Assembly: GCA_016290215.1 (NCBI GenBank)
Contig: JAEETH010000016.1
Location: forward strand, 1 to 64,000
Reading direction: 5' to 3'
Length of the DNA stretch: 64,000 nt
Origin: Bacteroidales bacterium
Lineage (GTDB): Bacteria; Bacteroidota; Bacteroidia; Bacteroidales; F082
The notes under the pieces are model-generated. The model saw nothing but the letters and a program-made list of their open reading frames with translations. It did not search any database and was not told the origin of the DNA. Below, piece after piece: positions 45,356 through 54,422 of the stretch. Position 1 is the stretch's first letter. Each line of letters begins with the position of its first letter. The translations under genes were made by a program, and so were the position numbers.

Positions 45356-45790
45356 ATGACAAAAAACAAGTTCAAATATCAAGAATTGTTAGACAAGTTG
45401 GTCTCAGAAGGATGCCAAATGCCGCCTTTGTTCGAGCCAAACGGTATTCAAGCGTGCCGTTTTGCATTTTCATCATCAAAACAAAACCATATTCCCCAAT
45501 ATGTAAGCAACCCGAGAAGAATGCTTGATGATATCAATAAAGGCAAAAGCGACACTTCTCTCCTTGCCCTTTCGTGTTTCGCAACAAGTCCTCAAGCCGA
45601 GTCGTTCTATCATAATCTGCGCAAGGCATTCAAGAATGCGGAACGAGCAATAGGAGACTCATTAGCGGAGGGAACTCTGAACAATGAGGACGGACAAAAA
45701 ACCGCCAACAGCCCCAATGGCCACTTCGACTTTTACGAATTTGAAAACTGCAATTTGAACAAATCATTCAAAATTACAAAGTTATTATGA
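45356..45790 (+). CDS. Hypothetical protein (144 aa), first of a coupled pair
   Basis: A soluble protein without signal or membrane segment: MTKNKFKYQELLDKLV at the start, a helical middle (SFYHNLRKAFKNAERAIGDS) and a C-terminal strand-rich NGHFDFYEFENCN. I do not recognise the family. Its stop overlaps the start of the next gene (ATGA), so the two products are likely partners. The promoter at 45328-45336 sets the ATG at 45356. Confidence 0.6.
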   Translation: MTKNKFKYQELLDKLVSEGCQMPPLFEPNGIQACRFAFSSSKQNHIPQYVSNPRRMLDDINKGKSDTSLLALSCFATSPQAESFYHNLRKAFKNAERAIGDSLAEGTLNNEDGQKTANSPNGHFDFYEFENCNLNKSFKITKLL

Positions 45791-46308
45791 AACAATTAGA
45801 AGGATTTGACATACAATTTGATTTCAGCAAATACAAGAAAATAGCCGACTTGATTTATTTTGACGGACCTTTCCTTTCCCATTATATCAGTGAGAAAGGC
45901 GATGACTATCTGTTTTATTGGGTTGACAAGGATGAGAATGACAACCGCTGGCTTGTGCTTCGCGTCAGCCTTGCCAATTTGCAGAAATACATCGACAAGG
46001 AACTATCTCTGCGCGAGTTGATTGAGACCCCAAACGACGGCTATCTTTATTCTGTTGATATTGACAACAACATCAATTACCATAATATCAAACTTATTCA
46101 ACCATCCGCTTTGCCTGAAGAGTATCTTCCTGGAGCGGATTCATACTACGCTTTTGAGCCTGTGCCAACTCTTGACGCTAACGAACTGATGACATACGAA
46201 TTGACCATTCCATACAAAGAACGCCATAGTTTGGAGGAGTTTTTGCTCAAAGTCGGTTTTCCCGTCTCCGCTTTGAAAAAGGTAGTATCGCGGGCAGCTG
46301 TATTCTAA
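45787..46308 (+). CDS. Hypothetical protein (173 aa), possibly DUF6575-like
   Basis: The start MKQLEGFDIQFDFSKYKKIA and the segment DGPFLSHYISEKGDDYLFYW, followed by DNRWLVLRVSL and ELIETPNDGYLYSVDID, recall DUF6575-type proteins; this is from memory and uncertain. No membrane segment. It is translationally coupled to the 144-aa gene and ends 13 bp before the secreted subtilase. Toxin/immunity or defence roles can be imagined for such pairs but are not shown. Confidence 0.55.
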   Translation: MKQLEGFDIQFDFSKYKKIADLIYFDGPFLSHYISEKGDDYLFYWVDKDENDNRWLVLRVSLANLQKYIDKELSLRELIETPNDGYLYSVDIDNNINYHNIKLIQPSALPEEYLPGADSYYAFEPVPTLDANELMTYELTIPYKERHSLEEFLLKVGFPVSALKKVVSRAAVF

Positions 46309-46321
46309 ATCAACAATCCTC

Positions 46322-48403
46322 ATGAAAACAAGCCTTAAAGCCATAACCCTTTTGGTTCTGTTGTTATGTGTTGTGTTTTCCTATGCTCAGGAACCAAAAG
46401 CATCCACCAACTACGTTGAGAACGAATTCATCATCTGGTTGGGACAAGGCGTGGATGCTGCGATTTTTGCCACCGACTCGAATGTGGGGATTTCGCCCAA
46501 AAGATTGTTATCCAAAAGGCTAAACATCTGGCTTTTTGAGATTGCCGACAAGGCTGAATCACGAGAAAAAAAAATGGAGCGACTTTGGAAGAATCCTGAT
46601 GTTCGCGTTATCCAGAACAACCATACCAACATCATGCTGCGTGAGGCGATTCCTGACGATCCTTACTATGGCCAACAATGGGCACCTGCCATCATGAACC
46701 TACCGCAAGCGTGGGAGGAATTTACCACGGGCGGCGTCACGGCAACGGGCGACACCATAGTGGTGGCCGTCATTGACGGTGGCGCCGATTGGACTCACGA
46801 AGACCTGAATTGCTGGATAAACAACCGTGAAATCCCTAATAACGGCATCGATGACGACAACAATGGTTATGTGGATGACTATCGTGGCTGGAATGTTTAC
46901 AACCACAGTGGAAATGTCAGCAGCAATCACCACGGCACCCATGTTTCGGGCATCATCGGAGCGGTTGGCGACAATGGAAAAGGCGTTTGCGGCGTGAATT
47001 GGAACGTGAAAATCATGTCCATTTGCGGAAATTCGAGCAATGAATCCATCGTGGTGGAGGCCTATTCCTATGCATTGGAAATGCGCGCCCGCTACAATGA
47101 AACCAACGGTGAGGAAGGTGCTTTCATCGTGGCCACCAATTCATCGTTTGGCGTCGATTACGGGAATCCCGATGATTATCCCATCTGGTGCTCGATGTAT
47201 GACGAACTGGGAAGTGTCGGCATATTGAATAGCGTGGCTGGCCCAAACATGAACGTGAATGTCGATATGGATGGCGATGTGCCGTCTACTTGTCCTGGCA
47301 ACTATCTGATAGGCGTCACCAACACCACTTCACAAGATATGAAATTTGGCAGTGCTGGCTACGGCATCGAAAACATAGACCTTGGTGCACCCGGCACGAG
47401 CATCTATTCCACAACGCCTAACGATGGCTACGGCAACTCCACCGGAACCTCGATGGCTACTCCACAAGTCTCTGGAACCATTGCGCTGATGTATGCCGCC
47501 CTGCCCGAGGAAATGATGCAGACATGTAAAAGCGACCCCGCCAATTTCTGTCTTTCCGTGAAGCAATCCCTTTTCGACGGTGCCGACCATCTTTCTACCC
47601 TTGATGGATTGGTTGCATCGGGCAGGAGATTGAACGCCTACGGCGCGATAGAAAACCTTTTGAACCAAACGGTTACGCCTGTTCTGAAGGGTAATGTCAA
47701 AATTGATGGCGAGCCTGTTTTCGGGCAAACCCTGACCGCTATAAGCGAGTTGAGTTCAATTTCCACTATTCCCGACTTGGGCGAATTGAGTTACCAATGG
47801 AAACGCAGCACAACCAACATTGAAGGTGCTGTTTCCCAGACTTATACATTGACAGATGATGATATTGATGAAAATATTAGAGTACAAGTGACTGTCGAAA
47901 ATTGCATCGGAAGTGTGGTTTCGCCCTTTGTCGGCCCTGTCAGAAAGGCAGAACAAGACATGCCTGAAGCCCCGCAAATGGAGAGCAGCACCGACACGAG
48001 CATCACCCTCGTTCCTGAGGAAGGCTGCGAATACAACATCAACAACGGCGATTGGCAAAGTTCTCCGTTTTTTGAAGGCTTGACTCCAAGCACTTCATAC
48101 ACTTTTACGCAACGTAAAATGGAGACAAGTTCTCATTATGCCTCCCCAGTGAGCCCCGAAGCGGTGTTTTGCACCACACCATTAACTCGTCTCTGCGAGA
48201 GCCACAGAAACACCTTCAAAGTCTATCCTAACCCTGCCAAGGGATATGTAATCATTGAAGGCACCGGCACTTTAACCATCACGAACACCCTCGGCCAAAC
48301 CATCATAACCAAGGAAATCAAAGGCAAAGAAAACGTGGAATTGCCGCAAGGGTTGTATTTTGTGACCATGGGTAGCGAAACGCATAAAATTGTGATGGAA
48401 TGA
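46322..48403 (+). CDS. Secreted S8 (subtilisin-like) peptidase with T9SS sorting domain (693 aa)
   Basis: A signal peptide (MKTSLKAITLLVLLLCVVFS) and a fervidolysin-like propeptide (about 30-105) precede the S8 domain. The catalytic residues are Asp152 in VIDGG, His204 in HGTHVSG and Ser377 in GTSMATPQ, so the triad is complete. An Ig-like segment (about 455-545) and a short Fn3-like part follow. The last 70 residues are a T9SS sorting domain (FKVYPNPAKGYVIIEG, LPQGLYFV). The enzyme should be exported and anchored on the cell surface to digest proteins. It lies 13 bp behind the hypothetical pair and could share their transcript. Confidence 0.92.
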   Translation: MKTSLKAITLLVLLLCVVFSYAQEPKASTNYVENEFIIWLGQGVDAAIFATDSNVGISPKRLLSKRLNIWLFEIADKAESREKKMERLWKNPDVRVIQNNHTNIMLREAIPDDPYYGQQWAPAIMNLPQAWEEFTTGGVTATGDTIVVAVIDGGADWTHEDLNCWINNREIPNNGIDDDNNGYVDDYRGWNVYNHSGNVSSNHHGTHVSGIIGAVGDNGKGVCGVNWNVKIMSICGNSSNESIVVEAYSYALEMRARYNETNGEEGAFIVATNSSFGVDYGNPDDYPIWCSMYDELGSVGILNSVAGPNMNVNVDMDGDVPSTCPGNYLIGVTNTTSQDMKFGSAGYGIENIDLGAPGTSIYSTTPNDGYGNSTGTSMATPQVSGTIALMYAALPEEMMQTCKSDPANFCLSVKQSLFDGADHLSTLDGLVASGRRLNAYGAIENLLNQTVTPVLKGNVKIDGEPVFGQTLTAISELSSISTIPDLGELSYQWKRSTTNIEGAVSQTYTLTDDDIDENIRVQVTVENCIGSVVSPFVGPVRKAEQDMPEAPQMESSTDTSITLVPEEGCEYNINNGDWQSSPFFEGLTPSTSYTFTQRKMETSSHYASPVSPEAVFCTTPLTRLCESHRNTFKVYPNPAKGYVIIEGTGTLTITNTLGQTIITKEIKGKENVELPQGLYFVTMGSETHKIVME

Positions 48404-48421
48404 TGTTTCACATTATTTCCA

Positions 48422-48430
48422 TATCTTTGC
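48422..48430 (+). promoter_or_regulatory. -7 promoter element TATCTTTGC
   Basis: Exact match giving an 80-nt leader before the MscS gene. The leader holds a small hairpin GACCAT/ATGGTC at about 48454-48470. Confidence 0.6.
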
Positions 48431-48513
48431 GCCCTTAAAAGTGGGTAATACCCGACCATCACCTATGGTCTTGTGGCCTGTTTCGTGTCGGAAACCGAAA
48501 AGAAATAACGAAC

Positions 48514-51345
48514 ATGAAGAAAAAGCGCAAATATACATGTATCCTCTTGGCACTGTTGGCCGTTGCGGTGCCAGCCTTGGCCGTTTTTACGGGAATGGAT
48601 TTGAACGACACATTGGCCAACCTACGGCGGGAACTGAGCTATGACTACCAGCAAATTGCCCAGACGCAAGACGAATTGAAGGAGTATTACGACGGTCAAC
48701 ACAAGCAGATGGTGGAGATTGCCAAGAAATGCAATGACCAATCGCTGATGCTGTATTCCCAAAAACAGGACTACACCTTCGACATCAGCTATGCATTGGA
48801 GAAGGTGACCCAAGAATACGAAGACTTCAACAAGAATCGCACGCCTTACGACCGCATCGTGACCAAGTTGAATATCGAAATCAACCGCTATGCCCGACTG
48901 ATTGAATCGCTTCGCCGCCTTCCTCCTGAGTTGAAAGAGGTGGGATTGGTGCCCGACAGCCTTGCCTATCATAACGACTCATTGGATGCCCACTTGGAGC
49001 ACAACGAAAGCCTTTTGGAACAAAAACTGTATGAGCAGGTGGACCTTATCATGGCTATCATTGCGACGCAGGACACAATGGCCAATGACTCGTTGGCACT
49101 GCGGGACAGCCTTGCCTGTTTTATTGATACGGCAAAAGCCCTTCAGGCGCACAGCGAAATCCTTATGGAGGAAAAACTGCCTGAACAGGAGACAGCCGTC
49201 GTTGACTCGATGGCAACGGTGCAGGACACAACGGCCATTGAGGCAAGCACTTCGCCGTTCATGCTGAACGAAATAGGCCAGATGGAACGCGACTCGTGCA
49301 TTTTCTATGCTTCACAACTGCTGAGAATCTATGCCCAGACACGCGAAGTGGTCATGGCCGATAGTACATACTACATCGAAGCCTGGCTGCGCATGAAGGA
49401 ATCATACGACTATGCACAGGATTACTACAAGATCCTACAGAACAGCGTGTTCGTGGAGGGCCAAACACCTTGGGGACAAATCCTTAGAAACCCTGCTGTC
49501 TACTGGAAACAAGCCAAAACCGCTATGGAAGAGAAATTCACCACGAATTTTTTCCAAAAGCTATCAGACTACGGTGAATCGGACAATATCAGCAAGGACA
49601 GCCGTATCAAAAACTCGGCAACGTTGTTCTGGATGGGGGTTTACATTTTATCTTTCTTTGTCCTATGGGGCATTGCTGCCCTGCTGATGCTGCTTGTTTA
49701 TCGTTTTGTAAAACCATTGCAGCACGTAGCAAAAGAACAAAGGCGTTATATCGCCCTTTTATTAGGATGTGTCCTATTTATCGTCTTAAGTATTGAAACC
49801 ACGCTTGACGACAGGGCGACCAAGTCTATCTTGCTGATGCACACGTTCATCCTGCTGCTGATGGCCATCACGATGGCGCAGCTCATCCGCCTGGAACCCA
49901 GCAAACTCAAGCATGGCATCCGAAACTATCTGTCCACTATTTTCACGGCGCTCTTTGTCATCGGTTGCCGTGTGCTTTTCCTGCCTAACGCTTTCTTGAA
50001 TTTTATCTTCCCTCCCCTTTTGCTACTGATGACGGTATGGCAATTAATTACCAATTTGCGACGGAGCAAGAAATCGGAGCGCGCCGATGCCATTATTGGA
50101 TGGTTCTCCTTAGGCGTCACCGCCCTTGCCATGTTCATCAGTTGGGCCGGTTACATCTTCTTGGCCCTCATTATCTTGGTTTGGTGGTATTTCCTGTTGA
50201 CTGCCATTCTTGCCATTGTCACAATCAATCACCTGCTGTATTGGTACAAAGAGAATCGGTTGAACAAACGAGTAGAAAAACACAAAGCACAGATTACCTA
50301 TTTGTCGGGTCCAGCCAAGGAGAAGCTGTTGTTTTCCGCCACTTGGTTCTATGACTTAATACATGATGTGGTCGTCCCGCTGATGGTGCTGGTGTCGTTC
50401 CCGTTGTGTATCCGTTGGGCACTGAACATCTTCGAGTTCAACGACTTGTATCGTCAAATTTTCATCGAGCCTTTCATCCAACATGAAGGAGCAGAAGGAT
50501 TCAGGGTGTCGTTGTATTACCTATTGTTCCTTACGGGACTGTTCTTCGTGTTCCGCTACCTGAACAACGCCATCCACACCATCTGGCAACAGGCCCAGTA
50601 CAACCGTTTTCTCCGCAAGTACAACCGCAAAACCATCCGCAACAACGAAATCAACCTTTCGTTGGGCAACAGCCTCATCACCGTCTTCGTTTGGTTTGTC
50701 TACATTTACATCTTCATCGTCACCTTGCGCATCCCCACCAGTTCGATGGGTCTTATCGCAGGCGGTTTGTCGGCTGGTATCGGTATTGCACTGAAAGACA
50801 TCATCAACAACTTCGTTTACGGCATCCAACTCATGGGCGGACGCTTGAGGGTTGGCGACTGGATTGAATGCGACGGCGTACGCGGTGCGGTCACCGACAT
50901 CAACTACCAAAGCACACAGGTGGAGACCATCGACGGCGTCACCGTCTCCTTCCTCAACTCCGCTCTCTTCGCCAAGAGTTTCACCAACCTCACCAAGAGC
51001 AACTCATACGAATGTCTCAAGCTGCATGTAAGCGTGGCCTACGGCACCGATTTGCAGCGTGCACGCGAAGTCCTTGTTGAAGCCATGCAGGTGATGCGCA
51101 CCAAAGACGCATACGGCCGCGAAATCGTGGAGCCGAAGAAAGGCATCTATGTGGTGTTTGGAGCCTTTGGCGACAGTGGTGTCGACATCATAGTGAAGCA
51201 ATACGTCTTGGCCGCTGAGCGTGTCGCCTACGCCGACCGTGCCCCGGAAATCATGTACAACGCCCTGAACGCCGCCGGCATCAAGATTCCGTTCCCGCAG
51301 CGCGATTTGCATATTATCAAGGACGATGATGATTCTGAGGAATGA
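48514..51345 (+). CDS. Large MscS-family mechanosensitive channel (943 aa)
   Basis: A signal peptide, then a long periplasmic helical/coiled-coil region (about 30-365), then about eight or more membrane helices (about 372-760). The MscS core follows: the pore helix MGLIAGGLSAGIGIALKDII (about 749-768), then GDWIECDGVRGAVTDINYQST and the beta domain to about 830, then the cytoplasmic alpha/beta domain. This is the MscK/large-MscS layout with an N-terminal extension. It protects the cell from hypo-osmotic shock at the inner membrane. It is monocistronic and converges on the DUF4143 ATPase gene with no gap. Confidence 0.9.
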   Translation: MKKKRKYTCILLALLAVAVPALAVFTGMDLNDTLANLRRELSYDYQQIAQTQDELKEYYDGQHKQMVEIAKKCNDQSLMLYSQKQDYTFDISYALEKVTQEYEDFNKNRTPYDRIVTKLNIEINRYARLIESLRRLPPELKEVGLVPDSLAYHNDSLDAHLEHNESLLEQKLYEQVDLIMAIIATQDTMANDSLALRDSLACFIDTAKALQAHSEILMEEKLPEQETAVVDSMATVQDTTAIEASTSPFMLNEIGQMERDSCIFYASQLLRIYAQTREVVMADSTYYIEAWLRMKESYDYAQDYYKILQNSVFVEGQTPWGQILRNPAVYWKQAKTAMEEKFTTNFFQKLSDYGESDNISKDSRIKNSATLFWMGVYILSFFVLWGIAALLMLLVYRFVKPLQHVAKEQRRYIALLLGCVLFIVLSIETTLDDRATKSILLMHTFILLLMAITMAQLIRLEPSKLKHGIRNYLSTIFTALFVIGCRVLFLPNAFLNFIFPPLLLLMTVWQLITNLRRSKKSERADAIIGWFSLGVTALAMFISWAGYIFLALIILVWWYFLLTAILAIVTINHLLYWYKENRLNKRVEKHKAQITYLSGPAKEKLLFSATWFYDLIHDVVVPLMVLVSFPLCIRWALNIFEFNDLYRQIFIEPFIQHEGAEGFRVSLYYLLFLTGLFFVFRYLNNAIHTIWQQAQYNRFLRKYNRKTIRNNEINLSLGNSLITVFVWFVYIYIFIVTLRIPTSSMGLIAGGLSAGIGIALKDIINNFVYGIQLMGGRLRVGDWIECDGVRGAVTDINYQSTQVETIDGVTVSFLNSALFAKSFTNLTKSNSYECLKLHVSVAYGTDLQRAREVLVEAMQVMRTKDAYGREIVEPKKGIYVVFGAFGDSGVDIIVKQYVLAAERVAYADRAPEIMYNALNAAGIKIPFPQRDLHIIKDDDDSEE

Positions 51346-52650
51346 TCAGCTTCTTGAGAAATACGCTTCCACTGCATAAAGAGGGATGTTTTCCATCCAG
51401 CCTTGGTCAATATAAGGTTTCATACTACAACGCAGGCCTTTCAAGTTCAGCGACTTGAAATCCTCTTTGACAAAGGTGGAAAGTGACTTGGATTTGACAT
51501 TTTCCTCGGCCTTGACTTCCAACGGGACAACCCTGTCAGGTGTTTGAACCAGAAAATCGACTTCTTGGGTCGAACCATCTTTACTATAATAGTAGACTGG
51601 AATCTGGGCAGATGCCGTAATTTGTTGAAGCACATAATTTTCGGCAAAGGCTCCTTTGAATTCAACAAAGGCATTGTCGCCCAAGAGCATGTCGGACGGC
51701 TTCGTTTCGCATAATGTAGCAAACAACCCACAATCAAGCAGATAGATTTTGAAAGCAGCGCTATCCATATAGAATTTCAATGGTTGCCGAGGCTGATTAC
51801 AACGGTTTACCTTAATGACAAGTCCGGCATCAACCAACCATTGAATGGCTGTCTCGAATTGAGCGGCACGAGCGCCCTTTTTGACTACTCCGAAAATGAA
51901 CTTCTTGTTTTCTTTGGCCAACTGGACAGGAATACTGTCCCAGACCATACGGATGCGCTGCACTTCGGTCTTGGTGTGTTTCGAGAAATCCATATAATAG
52001 GCCTCCAAAATTTCATGATGGATTTTTCTCACCACTACCGGGTCATGGGTTTCAATCCATTTTGCCACGGCTTCGGGCATCCCGCCTGTAAAGAAATACT
52101 GACGAAGCCATTCGACACACTCCACATTGAGCAATCGCATAGTATCGTAATCAAGTTCTTTGATGGCCTCGGATAGTTTTTCCCTATGCGATGCCGAAAG
52201 AAATTCGGAAAAGGTCATCGGATACATTCTCAAAGTATTCACTTTTCCAACAGGAAACGATTCGTCCTCCTTCAACGAAATCCCCAAAAGCGAACCCGCC
52301 ACAGCCACATGTAGATCGGGCTTGTTTTCGCAAAAATACTTCAGACTGGCAATGCCGTTATGCACCTCTTGGATTTCATCAAAAACAAGAAGCGTTTCAC
52401 CTGGAACAATCTGTTGCTCCATTTGGATGCCGATTTGATACACAATCCTTTCGATGTCGAAATCCGAAAAAAGATTCATGGCAAAGTCATTATTATGGCA
52501 ATTGACATAAACCAAATTCTTGAACTCGCGACTGCCAAATTGCTTTAATATATATGTTTTCCCCACTTGGCGCGCACCCAACAGCATCAATGGTTTACGC
52601 CCTAAGGCGTTTTTCCATTCTATAAGTTTGGTATAAATAGTCCTTTCCAT
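51346..52650 (-). CDS. AAA ATPase with DUF4143/PD-(D/E)XK-like domain (434 aa)
   Basis: The ATG at 52650 gives MERTIYTKLIEWKNALG; the longer frame reads through the promoter and the 33-bp repeats and is rejected. Walker A is LGARQVGKT (about 24-32) and Walker B LLVFDEIQEV (about 90-99). The DUF4143 domain follows (AYYMDFSKHTKTEVQRI; FKIYLLDCGLFATL), then the nuclease-like tail QEVDFLVQTPDRVVPLEVKA with the D...ExK pattern. The gene is full length. This is the third AAA ATPase in the window and, like the others, has an odd repeat beside it. The role of the family is unknown. Confidence 0.9.
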   Translation of the reverse strand: MERTIYTKLIEWKNALGRKPLMLLGARQVGKTYILKQFGSREFKNLVYVNCHNNDFAMNLFSDFDIERIVYQIGIQMEQQIVPGETLLVFDEIQEVHNGIASLKYFCENKPDLHVAVAGSLLGISLKEDESFPVGKVNTLRMYPMTFSEFLSASHREKLSEAIKELDYDTMRLLNVECVEWLRQYFFTGGMPEAVAKWIETHDPVVVRKIHHEILEAYYMDFSKHTKTEVQRIRMVWDSIPVQLAKENKKFIFGVVKKGARAAQFETAIQWLVDAGLVIKVNRCNQPRQPLKFYMDSAAFKIYLLDCGLFATLCETKPSDMLLGDNAFVEFKGAFAENYVLQQITASAQIPVYYYSKDGSTQEVDFLVQTPDRVVPLEVKAEENVKSKSLSTFVKEDFKSLNLKGLRCSMKPYIDQGWMENIPLYAVEAYFSRS

Positions 52651-52673
52651 ACTGATACAGATTGAATTACACT

Positions 52674-52682
52674 GCAAAAATA
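52674..52682 (-). promoter_or_regulatory. -7 promoter element TATTTTTGC of the DUF4143 ATPase
   Basis: Exact match 24 bp before the ATG. It is embedded in the first, diverged copy of the 33-bp repeat. Confidence 0.65.
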
Positions 52683-52689
52683 CAATTTT

Positions 52690-52767
52690 ATGAGGGAATA
52701 ACAACACAAAAATGACATTTTTATGAGGGAATAATAACACAAAAATGACATTTTTATGAGGGAACAC
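52690..52767. repeat. 33-bp tandem repeats upstream of the DUF4143 ATPase
   Basis: ATGAGGGAATAA begins at 52690, 52723 and 52756 (third copy truncated), giving a period of exactly 33 bp. Each unit contains ATTTTTGTG on the minus strand, which aligns with the promoter TATTTTTGC. Confidence 0.85.
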
Positions 52768-52781
52768 AGACTTTTTCTGTC

Positions 52782-53234
52782 CTATTCCCGCCGTTTCGAG
52801 TCCATGATGATGGTCACTGGCCCGTCATTCAGCAGTTCTACGGCCATCATGGCGCCAAACTCGCCGCATTGCACTTCGCGGCCCGAGACCTCAGCAAGGC
52901 GTTTGAGAAACAATTCATAAAGCGGAATCGCCTGCTCGGGGCGGGCGGCACGAATGAAACTCGGGCGGTTGCCTTTCTTAGTCAAGGCGTGAAGCGTGAA
53001 CTGGCTCACCACAAGGAACGAGCCTCCAACTTGGTTGATGTCGAAATTCATTGAGTCGTTGCCGTCGTCAAAGATGCGGAGTTTCGTGAGTTTCTGGCAA
53101 AGCCATTCCACATCCTCTTGCGTGTCGGCCTCCTCGATGCCCAGCAGAATCAACATACCAAGTCCGATTTCCGACTTCACCTTGCCGCCAATCGTGACGG
53201 AAGCGTGGGTTACTCGTTGTGCTACAATTCTCAT
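52782..53234 (-). CDS. dtd: D-aminoacyl-tRNA deacylase
   Basis: 150 aa of normal length with MRIVAQRVTHASVTIGG, LSQFTL-like VVSQFTLHA, KKGNRPSF and the C-terminal NDGPVTIIMD motif. It removes D-amino acids from mischarged tRNA in the cytoplasm. It lies between the ATPase promoter region and a palindromic repeat; the housekeeping genes holA and amn follow on the same strand upstream. Confidence 0.96.
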   Translation of the reverse strand: MRIVAQRVTHASVTIGGKVKSEIGLGMLILLGIEEADTQEDVEWLCQKLTKLRIFDDGNDSMNFDINQVGGSFLVVSQFTLHALTKKGNRPSFIRAARPEQAIPLYELFLKRLAEVSGREVQCGEFGAMMAVELLNDGPVTIIMDSKRRE

Positions 53235-53241
53235 TTTCTTT

Positions 53242-53325
53242 TGACTTCGGGACTACTGGACTTCGAGACTACGGGGCTTCAAAACCTGATTTGTCTCGCA
53301 GTCCCGCAGTCTCGCGTCTCGTAGT
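53242..53325. repeat. Palindromic repeat related to the 25.4/34.0 kb family
   Basis: GACTTCGGGACTACTGGACT...GAGACT pairs imperfectly with AGTCTCGCGTC and AGTCCCGCAGTC. The end AGTCCCGcAGTCTCGCGTC matches the ends of the palindromes before both giant genes. It lies between dtd and holA. Confidence 0.65.
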
Positions 53326-54323
53326 CAATGCATTAATTTGAAAATCATTTCCCTATACAAATCCTTTTCGCTCGTGTCGCCGCTGCCATAACCTTTCGAC
53401 TTCATGTCGAACTCGCGGAGAATCGAGATGCAGCGGATGCAGGTAGCAGGAGGATAGTTGCGTGAAGCAGCAAGATAATCCTTGACAAAATACGGATTCA
53501 CACCCAAAACGCTGGCCAGGTTGCCTTGCGACTTGTCCTGCGTGCAATGCAGCTTGATGAGTTTGGTGAAATAGCCATAAAGTGTTATCGCCGTGACCAA
53601 CAGCGGATTATCTTTTCCATTGTCGCCAAAATAATTGACAATACGGTTGGCTTTCAGCACATCGCGACTGCCGATGGCGTTCTGTAACTCAAAGACATTG
53701 AAGTCCTTGGATATACCAATGTTGCGCTCCACGTCAGCATCATCGATGCTCTTGTTTTTGGGCAGGGCGATGGTAAGTTTCTTCAGTTCGTTGGCAATTT
53801 TGTGGAGGTCAGTGCCAAGGAAGTCGGCCAACATCTGCGTAGCTTTGGGTGTGATGGAATAGCCTTCTCCTTTCAGGTAATTCTGAATCCAGCCAGGAAT
53901 GTTGCTGTCGTACAGCTTTTTCGACTCAAACCAAACCCCTTTCTTGTCGATCTTCTTGGCCAAGGTCTTGCGTTTGTCGAACTTCTTGTATTTATAAACG
54001 AAAACAAGCAAGGTCGTCTCAGGAATAGTGTCGAGATAAGCCTCGAAGTTTTCCAAGTTCTTCACATCTTGCGCTTCCTTGACGATAACCACCATACGGT
54101 CACCCATCATCGGGAAGCTGCGGGCGTGGTTGGCGATGGTTTCCACATCCACATCACGGCCATAGACCACTATCTGGTTGAAGGCACGGTCAGCCTCGTC
54201 CAAGGCTTCGTTCTCGATGGTGTCCGAAATCATGTCGATGAAATACGGCTCCTCGCCCGTCAGGAAATAGATAGGCGCGAAGTTCTTCTTGTGAATGTCG
54301 GAAAGGATTTGATCGTATGTCAT
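53325..54323 (-). CDS. holA: DNA polymerase III subunit delta
   Basis: 332 aa with the clamp-loader delta layout: PIYFLTGEEPYFIDMI, the Walker-like region without an intact P-loop, LLVFVYKYKKFDKRKTLAKK, a helical lid with DLHKIANELKKLTIALPKNK, and a C-terminal collar domain (LVTAITLYGYFTKLIKLH). It opens the sliding clamp during replication. Start and length fit the family. A palindromic repeat sits just upstream. Confidence 0.93.
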   Translation of the reverse strand: MTYDQILSDIHKKNFAPIYFLTGEEPYFIDMISDTIENEALDEADRAFNQIVVYGRDVDVETIANHARSFPMMGDRMVVIVKEAQDVKNLENFEAYLDTIPETTLLVFVYKYKKFDKRKTLAKKIDKKGVWFESKKLYDSNIPGWIQNYLKGEGYSITPKATQMLADFLGTDLHKIANELKKLTIALPKNKSIDDADVERNIGISKDFNVFELQNAIGSRDVLKANRIVNYFGDNGKDNPLLVTAITLYGYFTKLIKLHCTQDKSQGNLASVLGVNPYFVKDYLAASRNYPPATCIRCISILREFDMKSKGYGSGDTSEKDLYREMIFKLMH

Positions 54324-54344
54324 TATTGTTGTTTTTTGTCACGG

Positions 54345-54412
54345 GGCCTTCGACAGGCTCAGGCGCCCTTAGTTTCAGAAAACTCAAAGGTCCCTGAGCC
54401 TGTCGAAGGGCC
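54345..54412. repeat. Inverted repeat of the CCTGAGCCTGTCGAAGG family
   Basis: GGCCTTCGACAGGCTCAGG (54345-54363) is the complement of CCTGAGCCTGTCGAAGGGCC (54393-54412), apart from one extra base, with a 29-nt spacer. It is the cleanest copy of this element in the window. Confidence 0.85.
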
Positions 54413-54422
54413 GTCCTGAAAT

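Noticed and set aside
52651-52767. N-terminal extension of the DUF4143 ATPase with FPHKNVIFVLL repeats
   Set aside because: It translates the promoter and the 33-bp repeats; the ATG at 52650 fits the family start.
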